This document shows positions 8,814 through 16,952 of a DNA stretch of 64,000 nucleotides, in pieces (the first letter of the stretch is position 1; each line of letters starts with the position of its first letter). Source of the stretch: Streptomyces sp. NBC_00249 (lineage in GTDB: Bacteria; Actinomycetota; Actinomycetes; Streptomycetales; Streptomycetaceae). The translations under genes were made by a program, and so were the position numbers. Where the stretch lies: assembly GCF_026342355.1 (NCBI RefSeq), contig NZ_JAPEMV010000004.1:496001-560000 (forward strand). The letters are read 5' to 3'. The notes beneath the pieces are model-generated. The model did no database searches. It was given only the letters and a program-made list of their open reading frames with translations, and was not told the DNA's origin.

Positions 8814-9260
8814 ATGAAGATCATCCTGACCCACGAGGTCTCTGGCCTCGGCACCGCCGGCGATGTCGTCGACGTCAAGGACGGTTACGCTCGCAACTAC
8901 CTGGTCCCGCGTGGTTTCGCGATCCGCTGGACCAAGGGTGGCGAGAAGGACGTGGCGCAGATCCGCCGCGCCCGCAAGATCCACGAGATCGCGACCATCG
9001 AGCAGGCCAACGAGGTCAAGGCCAAGCTCGAGGGTGTCAAGGTCCGTCTGGCCACCCGCGCGGGTGACGCCGGTCGTCTGTTCGGCTCCGTGACGCCGTC
9101 CGACATCGCTTCGGCGATCGAGGCGTCCGGTGGCCCGAAGGTCGACAAGCGTCGCGTGGAGCTGGGCTCCCCGATCAAGACCCTCGGTTCGTACCAGGTC
9201 TCCGTGCGTCTGCACGCCGAGGTCGCCGCGAACGTGGGCATCGAGGTCGTCGCCGCCTAA
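8814..9260 (+). CDS. rplI: 50S ribosomal protein L9
   Basis: This 148-residue L9 has the N-terminal rRNA-binding domain (MKIILTHEVSGLG, then VVDVKDGYARNYLVPRG), the connecting helix and the C-terminal domain. It begins 18 bp after rpsR and ends the ribosomal cluster. A strong T-tailed terminator follows within 13 bp. Confidence 0.98.
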   Translation: MKIILTHEVSGLGTAGDVVDVKDGYARNYLVPRGFAIRWTKGGEKDVAQIRRARKIHEIATIEQANEVKAKLEGVKVRLATRAGDAGRLFGSVTPSDIASAIEASGGPKVDKRRVELGSPIKTLGSYQVSVRLHAEVAANVGIEVVAA

Positions 9261-9272
9261 GGGCAGCGCAGG

Positions 9273-9305
9273 AAGGGCCGCACCCCTTGGGGTGCGGCCC
9301 TTTTT
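9273..9305 (+). terminator. Intrinsic terminator of the rpsF-ssb-rpsR-rplI cluster
   Basis: AAGGGCCGCACCCC (9273-9286), a TT turn and GGGGTGCGGCCCTT (9289-9302) form a 14-bp perfect stem, and the transcript runs into TTTTT at 9301-9305. It is the only hairpin with a clear T-tract in this window. Confidence 0.9.
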
Positions 9306-9323
9306 CGTGTTCCCGTGCTTCGT

Positions 9324-9400
9324 GTTTCACGTGAAACATGGGCCGTTTCACGTGAAACATCGGCTGTCCCGCGTGGACCGTCTGGTGTTTCACGTGAAAC
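9324..9400. promoter_or_regulatory. parS: parS cluster A (three perfect sites)
   Basis: GTTTCACGTGAAAC occurs at 9324-9337, 9345-9358 and 9387-9400. This 14-bp palindrome is the Streptomyces ParB-binding site used to organise and segregate the origin region. Starts are 21 and 42 bp apart, two and four helical turns. The cluster lies in the gap between the rplI terminator and the end of the convergent MATE gene, where it disturbs no coding sequence. Confidence 0.97.
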
Positions 9401-9436
9401 ATCGCCTACGGCGGTAGGTGCGGGGCGGTGCTCCGC

Positions 9437-10774
9437 TCAGCGGGTGGCGCCCGCCACCAGCCAGCGGCCCGAGCGGCCGCGCAGCTGGAGGGTGGCCATC
9501 CGGACCAGCATCATCAAGGTCATCGCCCACCACAGGGCCGTCAGGCCGCCGCCGAGGACCGGGACGAGCAGGGCGGCCGGGGCGAAGACGGCGAGGGTCA
9601 GCAGCATGGCCCGGGCCAGGTAGGGGCCGTCTCCGGCGCCCATGAGCACCCCGTCCAGGACGAAGACGATGCCGCAGACCGGCTGCGCCAGGGCCACGAC
9701 CAGCAGGGCGGGCAGCAGGGTGTTCTCGACGGCGGGGTCGCTGGTGAACAGCGGGATGAAGACCGGGCGGGCCAGTACGACGAGCAGGCCGAGCACGAGG
9801 CCCGCCCCGATCCCCCACTGGACCATCCGCCGACAGACCGCCTTGGCCCCCTCGGTGTCCCCGGCCCCGAGGTAGCGGCCGATGATGGCCTGCCCGGCGA
9901 TGGCGATCGCGTCCAGGGCGAAGGCGAGCAGGCTCCACAGGGACAGCAGGATCTGGTGGGCGGCGATGTCGGCGTCGCCGAGCCGCGCCGCCACGGCAGT
10001 CGCGATCATCAGGATGGCGCGCAGCGAGAGGGTGCGGACCAGCAGGGGGACCCCGGCCTGGGCGCAGGCCCGGATCCCGGCCGCGTCGGGCCGTAGCGAG
10101 GCGCCGTGCCTGCGGGCGCCGCGGACGACGACGAACAGGTAGACGGCGGCCATGGCGCACTGGGCCATGACGGTGCCCCAGGCGGATCCGGCGATGCCGA
10201 GGCCGGCGCCGTACACCAGGGCCACGTTCAGGACGCCGTTGAGGACGAAGCCCCCGATGGCCACGTAGAGCGGCGTACGGGTGTCCTGGAGGCCGCGGAT
10301 GACGCCCGTGGCGGCGAGCACCGCGAGCATGGCGGGGATGCCGAGTGCGGAGATCCGCAGGTAGGTGATCGCGTAGGGGGCGACGGTGTCCGAGGCGCCG
10401 AAGAGGGAGACCAGGGCGGGCGCGAAGGGCAGGACGACGGCCACGACGGCTGCGCCGAGCAGCAGTGCCAGCCAGATGCCGTCCATCCCCTGCCGGATGG
10501 CGGCCTGGAGGTCGCCGGCGCCGACCCGCCGGGCGACGGCCGCGGTGGTGGCGTAGGCGAGGAAGACGAAGACGCTCACGGCGGTGGTGAGCAGAGCGGC
10601 GGCGATGCCGAGGCCGGCCAGCTGGGGGGTGCCGAGGTGCCCCACGATGGCGCTGTCGGCCATCACGAAGAGGGGTTCGGCGACGAGGGCGCCGAAGGCG
10701 GGCACCGCGAGGGCGAGGATCTCACGGTCGTGCCGTCTCGGGGCAGCCTTCGGAGCTGTGGGGGCCTGTGTCAT
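9437..10774 (-). CDS. MATE-family multidrug/sodium antiporter
   Basis: This protein of about 445 residues has twelve hydrophobic helices in two similar halves, the MATE layout. The N-terminal half contains PLFVMADSAIVGHLGTPQLAG, a conserved helix-1 signature of DinF-like members. These transporters export cationic drugs or metabolites in exchange for protons or sodium. The ATG at 10774 (MTQAPTAPK) fits family N-termini; an in-frame start at 10831 has no better ribosome-binding site. It is divergent from dnaB across a 434-bp region. Substrate unknown. Confidence 0.9.
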   Translation of the reverse strand: MTQAPTAPKAAPRRHDREILALAVPAFGALVAEPLFVMADSAIVGHLGTPQLAGLGIAAALLTTAVSVFVFLAYATTAAVARRVGAGDLQAAIRQGMDGIWLALLLGAAVVAVVLPFAPALVSLFGASDTVAPYAITYLRISALGIPAMLAVLAATGVIRGLQDTRTPLYVAIGGFVLNGVLNVALVYGAGLGIAGSAWGTVMAQCAMAAVYLFVVVRGARRHGASLRPDAAGIRACAQAGVPLLVRTLSLRAILMIATAVAARLGDADIAAHQILLSLWSLLAFALDAIAIAGQAIIGRYLGAGDTEGAKAVCRRMVQWGIGAGLVLGLLVVLARPVFIPLFTSDPAVENTLLPALLVVALAQPVCGIVFVLDGVLMGAGDGPYLARAMLLTLAVFAPAALLVPVLGGGLTALWWAMTLMMLVRMATLQLRGRSGRWLVAGATR

Positions 10775-10962
10775 GTGCTCAATGTAATCTTCCACAGGTA
10801 ATAGACGCAAGAGTCCAGAGCTCCTTACCAAGTCCCTGACTTGGGCGTTCTCCGCGCCCCGTTGGAGGCGATCTTGAGACAGTGGCGAAGATTTTTCTCC
10901 CTCACAGGGCCTGGAAGGAGAAAGTGCAGGTCAGATGGGGTGTAAGGGAGGGGTGGGTGATT

Positions 10963-11062
10963 TTGTCCACAGCGTCGTCCCCCGGTCCGTGCACAGCTTC
11001 GGGTGACTTACCCACAGCATTCGCTCCGTCATCCACATCTCATCCACACAGCCTGTGGATAA
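10963..11062. promoter_or_regulatory. DnaA-box cluster upstream of dnaB
   Basis: Five 9-mers fit the Streptomyces DnaA box (TTGTCCACA or TTATCCACA). They are TTGTCCACA at 10963-10971 (perfect), TTACCCACA at 11008-11016, TCATCCACA at 11029-11037 and again at 11040-11048 (one mismatch each), and TTATCCACA on the minus strand at 11054-11062 (perfect). The last ends 5 bp before a putative -35 box. The cluster fills much of the 434-bp gap between the MATE gene and dnaB, which otherwise holds no convincing gene. Confidence 0.75.
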
Positions 11063-11067
11063 CAAGA

Positions 11068-11096
11068 TTGGCTGACGTCGCTCGCGGCTCTACCGT
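11068..11096 (+). promoter_or_regulatory. Putative dnaB promoter
   Basis: TTGGCT (11068-11073) and TACCGT (11091-11096) are separated by exactly 17 bp and resemble a HrdB-type promoter. The start of transcription would lie about 105 bp before the dnaB start codon. The DnaA boxes lie directly upstream, a position compatible with DnaA control. Confidence 0.45.
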
Positions 11097-11208
11097 TGTG
11101 CGTTGCCCGACGCGCCGAGAGCCGATCCGGGTGCCCCAAATGTCAGAGCCGTGTCGTAGAAAGAGTGGCACGGCGAGGTCCGCGTTGCGGACGGGAGGAG
11201 GCGGCCCG

Positions 11209-12690
11209 GTGAACATGCCCGAGCCCATGGACGACCCCTGGGCCGACAGCGGTCCCAGTGACCGTCTGCCCGCCCGTCCGCGCCGTAACGGCGAAGGCCG
11301 CGGCCGCGGGGACGAGCAGAGCGACCGGGGCCGCGAGGGCGGCTCCTGGGACGGTGGCGGCGGCGGCTTCGAGCGCGTCCCGCCGCAGGACCTCGACGCC
11401 GAACAGTCCGTGCTCGGCGGCATGCTCCTGTCCAAGGACGCGATCGCCGACGTGGTCGAGGTCCTCAAGGGCCACGACTTCTACCGGCCCTCGCACGAGA
11501 CGATCTACCAGGCCATCCTCGACCTCTACGCCAAGGGCGAGCCGGCCGACCCGATCACGGTCGGCGCGGAGCTGACCCGGCGCGGCGAGATCAGCAAGGT
11601 CGGCGGGGCTTCGTACCTGCACACCCTCGTGCAGTCCGTGCCCACGGCGGCGAACGCCGAGTACTACGCCGAGATCGTCCACGAGAGAGCCGTCCTGCGC
11701 CGCCTGGTCGCGGCCGGTACGAAGATCACACAGATGGGCTACGCGGCCGACGGCGACGTCGACGAGATCGTCAACAGCGCCCAGGCCGAGATCTACGCCG
11801 TCACCGAGCAGCGGACCTCCGAGGACTACCTGCCGCTCGGCGACATCATGGAGGGCGCGCTCGACGAGATCGAGGCCATCGGTTCGCGCAGCGGCCAGAT
11901 GTCCGGCGTCCCGACAGGGTTCACCGACCTGGACTCCCTGACCAACGGCCTGCACCCGGGCCAGATGATCGTCATCGCGGCCCGGCCCGCCATGGGAAAG
12001 TCGACGCTCGCGCTGGACTTCGCTCGGGCCTGCTCCATCAAGGCCAACCTGCCCAGCGTCATCTTCTCCCTCGAAATGGGGCGCAACGAGATCGCGATGC
12101 GCCTCCTGTCGGCCGAGGCCCGGGTGGCGCTGCACCACATGCGCTCGGGCACCATGACCGACGACGACTGGACCCGGCTGGCCCGCCGCATGCCGGACGT
12201 CTCGGCCGCGCCCCTCTACATCGACGACTCGCCCAACCTGTCGATGATGGAGATCCGCGCCAAGTGCCGCCGGCTCAAGCAGCGCAACGACCTCTCGCTC
12301 GTCGTCATCGACTATCTCCAGCTGATGCAGTCGGGCGGCTCGCGCCGTCCCGAGAGCCGCCAGCAGGAGGTCTCGGACATGTCCCGAAACCTCAAGCTGC
12401 TGGCCAAGGAGCTGGAGGTGCCGGTGATCGCGCTCTCCCAGCTGAACCGTGGCCCCGAACAGCGCACCGACAAGAAGCCGATGGTCTCCGACCTGCGTGA
12501 GTCGGGCTCCATCGAGCAGGACGCCGACATGGTGATCCTGCTGCACCGCGAGGACGCGTACGAGAAGGAGTCCCCCCGCGCCGGCGAGGCGGACCTGATC
12601 GTGGCCAAGCACCGTAACGGCCCCACGGCCACCATCACCGTGGCCTTCCAGGGCCATTATTCGCGGTTCGTGGACATGGCCAACACGTAG
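11209..12690 (+). CDS. dnaB: Replicative DNA helicase DnaB
   Basis: This 493-residue DnaB has an N-terminal Arg/Gly-rich extension, the helicase N-domain (about 60-170; PPQDLDAEQSVLGGMLLS) and the RecA-like motor domain. The Walker A motif ARPAMGKST is at about residues 257-266, and VVIDYLQLMQ is the Walker B motif. SQLNRGPEQR and the DLRESGSIEQDADMV segment complete the hexameric helicase signature. GGGAGGAG, 8 bp upstream, selects the GTG at 11209. The frame is open much further upstream but those codons cross the promoter and DnaA boxes. No intein is present, unlike some actinobacterial dnaB genes. Confidence 0.96.
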   Translation: MNMPEPMDDPWADSGPSDRLPARPRRNGEGRGRGDEQSDRGREGGSWDGGGGGFERVPPQDLDAEQSVLGGMLLSKDAIADVVEVLKGHDFYRPSHETIYQAILDLYAKGEPADPITVGAELTRRGEISKVGGASYLHTLVQSVPTAANAEYYAEIVHERAVLRRLVAAGTKITQMGYAADGDVDEIVNSAQAEIYAVTEQRTSEDYLPLGDIMEGALDEIEAIGSRSGQMSGVPTGFTDLDSLTNGLHPGQMIVIAARPAMGKSTLALDFARACSIKANLPSVIFSLEMGRNEIAMRLLSAEARVALHHMRSGTMTDDDWTRLARRMPDVSAAPLYIDDSPNLSMMEIRAKCRRLKQRNDLSLVVIDYLQLMQSGGSRRPESRQQEVSDMSRNLKLLAKELEVPVIALSQLNRGPEQRTDKKPMVSDLRESGSIEQDADMVILLHREDAYEKESPRAGEADLIVAKHRNGPTATITVAFQGHYSRFVDMANT

Positions 12691-12700
12691 CATCCCGAGC

Positions 12701-14086
12701 ATGGATGAGCTCTCTGAAGACCTGGAACTTCTACCCTCCACCCGGCGCGCGCTGAGGCACCGGATCGCCGTCGCGCAGAGCGAGGGCCGGTCCCCGTCTC
12801 TGGTGGCCGCCGTCGTACGGGGCGGCGAGGTGGTCTGGGAGGGCTCCCGTACCTCCGTCGAGGGCCACGGCCCGGACGGCGGCGTGCAGTACCGGATCGG
12901 GTCGATCACCAAGACCTTCACGGCCGTTCTGGTCATGCGGCTGCGCGACGAGGGGCTCCTGGACCTCTCCGATCCGCTGGGCAGGCACCTTCCCGGGACG
13001 GGCGCCGACGCGGTGACCATCGGCCAACTGCTCTCCCACACCGGCGGGCTGGCGGCCGAGACCCCGGGCGCCTGGTGGGAACGGTCGTCGGCCGAGCTGC
13101 GGCCTGGCCTCGACGAGGTGCTGGGCGAGGACCCCTTCAAGCACGAGCCGGGCCGCAGGCACCACTACTCCAACCCGGGCTACACCCTGCTCGGTTCGCT
13201 CGTCGAGGCGCTGCGCGGCAAGCCCTGGGAGGACGTGCTGCGGGCGGAGGTGCTGGAGCCGCTGGGGCTGGACCGTACGAGCGGGCAGCCGCGGGCCCCG
13301 CACGCCGGAGGCTGGGCGGTGCACCCGTGGGCGGACCTGATGATGCCGGAGCCGGCGGAGGACCTGGGAGTCATGGCCCCGGCCGGGCAGTTGTGGTCCA
13401 CGACCGGTGACCTGGCGAAGTTCGCGGTCTTCCTGACCCGGGGCGACGAGCGGGTACTGAGCGCGGAGAGCGTACGGGAGATGCGTACCCCCGCGGTGGC
13501 CCCCGAGCCCGGGTCCGAGGAGGCCGGCTACGGACTCGGCGTGCAGCTGAGCGTGCAGGACGGGCGCAGGCTCGCCGGACACAGTGGCTCCCTTCCCGGT
13601 TTCCTCGCGGCCCTGTGGCTGAGCGAGGAGGAGGACCTGGCGGCGGTGGTCCTGGCGAACTGCACGTCGGGGGTGGGGCCTTCGATGGTGGCGACGGACC
13701 TCATCCGGATCGTCGCACAGGCGGAGCCCCGGTTCCCCGAGCCGTGGCGGCCGTTCAGGGAGGCCGACCAGGTGCCCGTGGAGCTGTGCGGCACCTGGTA
13801 CTGGGGCACCGCGGCCCACGTGCTGCGCCTGCGGTACGACGGTTCGCTGGAGCTCGGCCCGGCGGGTGCGAGCGGCCGGGCGGCCCGCTTCCGCGGTGAG
13901 TCGGACGGTACGTGGACTGGTCTGACGGGTTACTACGCGGGTGAGACGCTGCGCGCGGTACGGCGGGGCGACGGCTCCCTCAGCCATCTGGACCTCGGGT
14001 CGTTCGTGTTCACGCGCGAGCCCTACGACCCCCAGGCCCCGGTGCCCGGCGGGGTGGACCCGCAGGGCTGGCGGGGCATCGGCTGA
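12701..14086 (+). CDS. Serine hydrolase of the class C beta-lactamase / PBP4* family
   Basis: This 461-residue protein has the S68-I-T-K71 nucleophile motif, Y156-S-N158, and H294-S-G296 in place of KTG. This is the AmpC/esterase arrangement typical of beta-lactamase-fold esterases, D-aminopeptidases and DD-peptidases. No signal peptide is visible, so it is likely cytoplasmic. A C-terminal domain of about 120 residues follows the catalytic domain. The gene begins 10 bp after dnaB, and TAGCAT overlapping the dnaB stop lies 7 bp before the ATG, so a leaderless transcript is possible. Substrate unknown. Confidence 0.85.
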   Translation: MDELSEDLELLPSTRRALRHRIAVAQSEGRSPSLVAAVVRGGEVVWEGSRTSVEGHGPDGGVQYRIGSITKTFTAVLVMRLRDEGLLDLSDPLGRHLPGTGADAVTIGQLLSHTGGLAAETPGAWWERSSAELRPGLDEVLGEDPFKHEPGRRHHYSNPGYTLLGSLVEALRGKPWEDVLRAEVLEPLGLDRTSGQPRAPHAGGWAVHPWADLMMPEPAEDLGVMAPAGQLWSTTGDLAKFAVFLTRGDERVLSAESVREMRTPAVAPEPGSEEAGYGLGVQLSVQDGRRLAGHSGSLPGFLAALWLSEEEDLAAVVLANCTSGVGPSMVATDLIRIVAQAEPRFPEPWRPFREADQVPVELCGTWYWGTAAHVLRLRYDGSLELGPAGASGRAARFRGESDGTWTGLTGYYAGETLRAVRRGDGSLSHLDLGSFVFTREPYDPQAPVPGGVDPQGWRGIG

Positions 14087-14124
14087 CGGTGCGTTCCCTG
14101 GCTGGAGCCTGCTGACGGCCTTGC

Positions 14125-15300
14125 TCAGGCGGTCAGTTCGCGCTCCAGCGGGGTGCGGAAGCGCGGGGTGACGCGGGCCCCGCCCACCCAGTCCGCGAGC
14201 CGCGGGGCCTCGGCGGTGACCGCCTTTTCGGCGTCCCCGCCGGGGCTGCCCAGAAGCCGCCAGACGATCTCTCCGTCGGCCCGCTGGGCCCAGCCCCCGA
14301 CGATCTCGCCGTTCCACCACACGGTCGGGCCGATGTTGCCCGAGTAGTCGAAGAGGGCGGCCCGGTGGGCGGGGTCGAGGTGGAAGGTCCGGTCGGCCCA
14401 GCCCATGGCGCTGGGGTCGAGGGCGGGCAGCAGTGCCGCCCAGGGCTCCGGGGCGGGTTCGGGAGCGGTGTCGCCGGGGCCGACGAGGGCTGTCGTACCG
14501 TCCTCCAGGCGGACCTGTTCGGGGCCCACGGCCGTCAGGGCCTCGCGTACGTCGGTGAGGGTCCAGCCGGTCCACCACTTGAGGTCGGCCTCGGTGGCCG
14601 GCCCGTAGGCGTGCAGCCAGCGCCGGGCGATCTCGGCGCGGGCCTCGGCGGCGGGCAGGTGGGGCCAGGGCCGCGTGTGCACCCAGCGGTACTGGCTGGA
14701 GGTCCACGATCCGCGTGGCCGGTCGCGCCGGATCCGGCCGTCCGCCGCGAGGAGGCGGATGACGCGGGTGGCGACACCGGTCTCGGTCTCGTACTTCTTG
14801 CCCCGGGCGATGGTGATCTTCTGTCGGAGGGCGGGCACGGCCGCGGAGAGCTGGCTGCCGGTCGAGGGGCCGTGGGCGTCGAGCGCGTCGAGGGCGGCCG
14901 TCTCGGCCCGGGCCAGCCAGTCGGCGTCCAGGCCCTGGCCGTCCTGTTCGAGGTGCTTGAGCAGGGTCCGGCGTTCCTTCGCCGCGATGCCCCGGGCGCA
15001 GGAGGCGTCCACGTAGGGCGCGAGTTCGATGGAGACGGCGAAGAGCGTGTTGCGCATGCTGAGCATGCGGACGAGGCCGACCTCCTCGTACAGGGCCCGT
15101 TCGATCTCGGCCGGGCCGCCCTCGCGCAGGCGGGCCCGGGCGGAGAGGTAGACGGTCGCGGCGTCCGTGGCGTGGAGGGCGACGACCGCGTCCGCGGCCA
15201 GCCCCGGCGTGGTGGTGCGGGCCGAGGGGGCCAGGAGGTGCCGCCGGCCGAGCCGGTGGCGACGCTCGGCGGTCGTGACGAGGCGGAGGCGGGGACTCAT
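14125..15300 (-). CDS. Winged-helix DNA-binding protein of the AlkZ/YcaQ (HTH_42) family
   Basis: This 391-residue protein matches the HTH_42 superfamily, which includes DNA glycosylases that remove bulky alkylated bases and unhook crosslinks (AlkZ, YcaQ/AlkX). The N-terminal segment ALHATDAATVYLSARAR aligns with the region holding the catalytic Q-x-Q/Q-x-D or H-x-Q motif, but here reads H-A-T. Further family features are GRIRRDRPRGSW, WWTGWT and VWWNGEIVGGW. Enzymatic activity is therefore uncertain. Start: GGGAGG directly abuts the ATG at 15300, so a start a few codons away cannot be excluded. Confidence 0.75.
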   Translation of the reverse strand: MSPRLRLVTTAERRHRLGRRHLLAPSARTTTPGLAADAVVALHATDAATVYLSARARLREGGPAEIERALYEEVGLVRMLSMRNTLFAVSIELAPYVDASCARGIAAKERRTLLKHLEQDGQGLDADWLARAETAALDALDAHGPSTGSQLSAAVPALRQKITIARGKKYETETGVATRVIRLLAADGRIRRDRPRGSWTSSQYRWVHTRPWPHLPAAEARAEIARRWLHAYGPATEADLKWWTGWTLTDVREALTAVGPEQVRLEDGTTALVGPGDTAPEPAPEPWAALLPALDPSAMGWADRTFHLDPAHRAALFDYSGNIGPTVWWNGEIVGGWAQRADGEIVWRLLGSPGGDAEKAVTAEAPRLADWVGGARVTPRFRTPLERELTA

Positions 15301-15360
15301 CCTCCCGATGGTAGGCCGGGCCACCGACGGCGGCCCGGCCCGATCGGGGGGCGGCTGCGG

Positions 15361-15822
15361 TCAGAGCGCGAGCTTGAACCCGACGTGGGAAGCGGTGAAT
15401 CCGAGCCGCTCGTAGAAGCGGTGGGCGTCGGTGCGCGAGACGTCCGAGGTGAGCTGGACGAGCTGGCAGCCCTCCTCGCGGGACCGGTCGACGGCCCACT
15501 CGACGAACCGGGTGCCCAGGCCGTTGCCGCGCTCGTCCGCGTGCACGCGTACGCCTTCGATGATGGAGCGGGTGGAGCCCTTGCGGGACAGGCCGGGGAC
15601 GATCGTCAGCTGGAGGGTGCCCACGACGCGCTCGCCGCGGACGGCGACGACCACGTGCTGGTGGGGGTCGTCGGTCAGCCGCTTGAGGGCCGCGACGTAC
15701 GGGACCAGGTCGTCCGGGGACTCGCGGGTGGCGCCGAGCGGGTCGTCGGCGAGCATGGCGACGATCTCCGGCAGGTCCGCCTCGACTGCGGGGCGGATGA
15801 TCAGTTCAGGGGTTTCGCTCAT
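15361..15822 (-). CDS. GNAT-family N-acetyltransferase
   Basis: This single-domain acetyltransferase has 153 residues. Motif A, which binds acetyl-CoA, is seen as VHADERGNGLGTRFVEWAV, and the C-terminal DAHRFYERLGFTASHVGFK is the usual motif B region. AAGGAC, 8 bp before the ATG at 15822, supports the start. Substrate unknown. The next GNAT gene ends 80 bp upstream on the same strand. Confidence 0.88.
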   Translation of the reverse strand: MSETPELIIRPAVEADLPEIVAMLADDPLGATRESPDDLVPYVAALKRLTDDPHQHVVVAVRGERVVGTLQLTIVPGLSRKGSTRSIIEGVRVHADERGNGLGTRFVEWAVDRSREEGCQLVQLTSDVSRTDAHRFYERLGFTASHVGFKLAL

Positions 15823-15902
15823 GGCGGTTGTCCTTGTCTGTGCCTGCGGCCGGGTCGGCCTGCGGCGTTGTCTGCTGGTGGCGGTCTCGCCCGTGGTGTT
15901 CC

Positions 15903-16790
15903 TCAGCCCGCGGCCACGGTGAGCGGGGCCCAGCGGCGGGTCCAGTCGCCGGGCAGGCCGGGGATGTCGCGGGTCATGACGGCGTTGAAGGCCACGGACT
16001 CCAGTCCCCGCTCCTTGAGCCACGTGAGCAGCTCCTCGTGGCGTACGTCGACATCGGTACGCAGGGGGCGTTCGGTGCCTGCGGCCAGGGCGGTCACGAG
16101 TGCCTGCGCCGTGGCGGTGTCCCGGGCGATCAGCGGGCCGACGACATGGGTGTCCATGTTGGGCCAGGCGGCGCTGTAGCCGATGAGGCCGCCGGAGGTG
16201 TCCTCGGCGACGAGCAGCTGGTCGGCGAAGGCGGGCAGGCGCGTGAGGAGGTGGGTGCGGTCGATGCCGAAGACCTCGGTGTCCAGGCGGATGATCCCGG
16301 AGAGGTCCTCGGCGGTGGCCGGCCGCACTCGGCCGGTGTCGGTGGCGGGGCTGCCCGGCGCGGGCCGGAAGGTGCCCCAGAGCATCTCCGCCCGCCCGGT
16401 GACGGCGAAGCCGAGCTCCTCGTAGAGCGGGCGGCCGTACGGGGTGGCGTGCAGGGTGAGCGGGATGCCGGCGAGTACCTCGTCGCACACGTGGACCATC
16501 AGTCGGCGCCCCAGTCCCTTGCGGGAGTAGCGGTCGGCGACGAGCACCATGCCGATGGCGGCGAGGTCGGGTTTGGCCTGGCGGTCTCCGTAGTGGGTGA
16601 CCACGCAGGCTGCGGCGAGCCCGCTGCCGTCGGGTGCGTCGATGCCGTAGCCGTTACCGGCGGCGAGCAGCAGCCCCCACTTGTGGTCCTCGCGGGGCCA
16701 GCCGCGGTCCTCGGACAGGTCGGCGCAGTGACGGAGGTCGTCCGGCCTCAGCGTGCGGATCGGCAGGTCGTTGAGCGGTGGTGGTGTCAC
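15903..16790 (-). CDS. Tandem GNAT acetyltransferase (N-terminal GNAT plus Acetyltransf_18-like domain)
   Basis: The N-terminal GNAT domain (about 1-150) contains SRKGLGRRLMVHVCDEV and RPLYEELGFAVTG, the motif A and B regions. The C-terminal half (IGYSAAW, then GPLIARDTATAQALV) resembles the degenerate second domain called Acetyltransf_18. Length is about 295 residues from a GTG at 16790. A longer frame to 16889 would translate two parS sites into an artificial leader (MFHVKP, DVSRET) and is rejected. No good ribosome-binding site is visible, so the start is uncertain. It is divergent from the HAD gene across parS cluster B. Confidence 0.78.
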   Translation of the reverse strand: MTPPPLNDLPIRTLRPDDLRHCADLSEDRGWPREDHKWGLLLAAGNGYGIDAPDGSGLAAACVVTHYGDRQAKPDLAAIGMVLVADRYSRKGLGRRLMVHVCDEVLAGIPLTLHATPYGRPLYEELGFAVTGRAEMLWGTFRPAPGSPATDTGRVRPATAEDLSGIIRLDTEVFGIDRTHLLTRLPAFADQLLVAEDTSGGLIGYSAAWPNMDTHVVGPLIARDTATAQALVTALAAGTERPLRTDVDVRHEELLTWLKERGLESVAFNAVMTRDIPGLPGDWTRRWAPLTVAAG

Positions 16791-16851
16791 CGGCCCAGAG
16801 TGGATCACCGATCGCCGGGGAGTCCAGGGGGTTTGGGCGGCCCGGGGCGAT

Positions 16852-16930
16852 GTTTCACGTGAAACGTCGCTCGGTTTCACGTGAAACATCGCCTGGTTTC
16901 ACGTGAAACATCGGTTGTTTCACGTGAAAC
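16852..16930. promoter_or_regulatory. parS: parS cluster B (four perfect sites)
   Basis: GTTTCACGTGAAAC occurs at 16852-16865, 16874-16887, 16896-16909 and 16917-16930. Start-to-start distances are 22, 22 and 21 bp, so all four face the same side of the helix. This is the densest parS group in the window and fills the gap between two divergent genes. The rightmost copy overlaps a putative -35 box. Confidence 0.97.
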
Positions 16931-16944
16931 CGAGGGGCTAGCCT
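16915..16944 (+). promoter_or_regulatory. Putative promoter of the HAD gene, overlapping parS
   Basis: TTGTTT (16915-16920) and TAGCCT (16939-16944) are 18 bp apart. The -35 shares four bases with the parS copy at 16917-16930. The -10 ends 8 bp before the ATG at 16953, so the mRNA would be leaderless or nearly so. Confidence 0.45.
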
Positions 16945-16952
16945 CGACCGCT

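Noticed and set aside
10882..11208. An N-terminal extension of DnaB from an ATG at 10882
   Set aside because: It would run through the DnaA boxes and promoter; the GTG at 11209 has a proper ribosome-binding site and matches the usual DnaB length.
16791..16889. The N-terminus MFHVKP...DVSRET of the tandem acetyltransferase
   Set aside because: These residues are translations of parS copies; homology to GNAT proteins begins after 16790.
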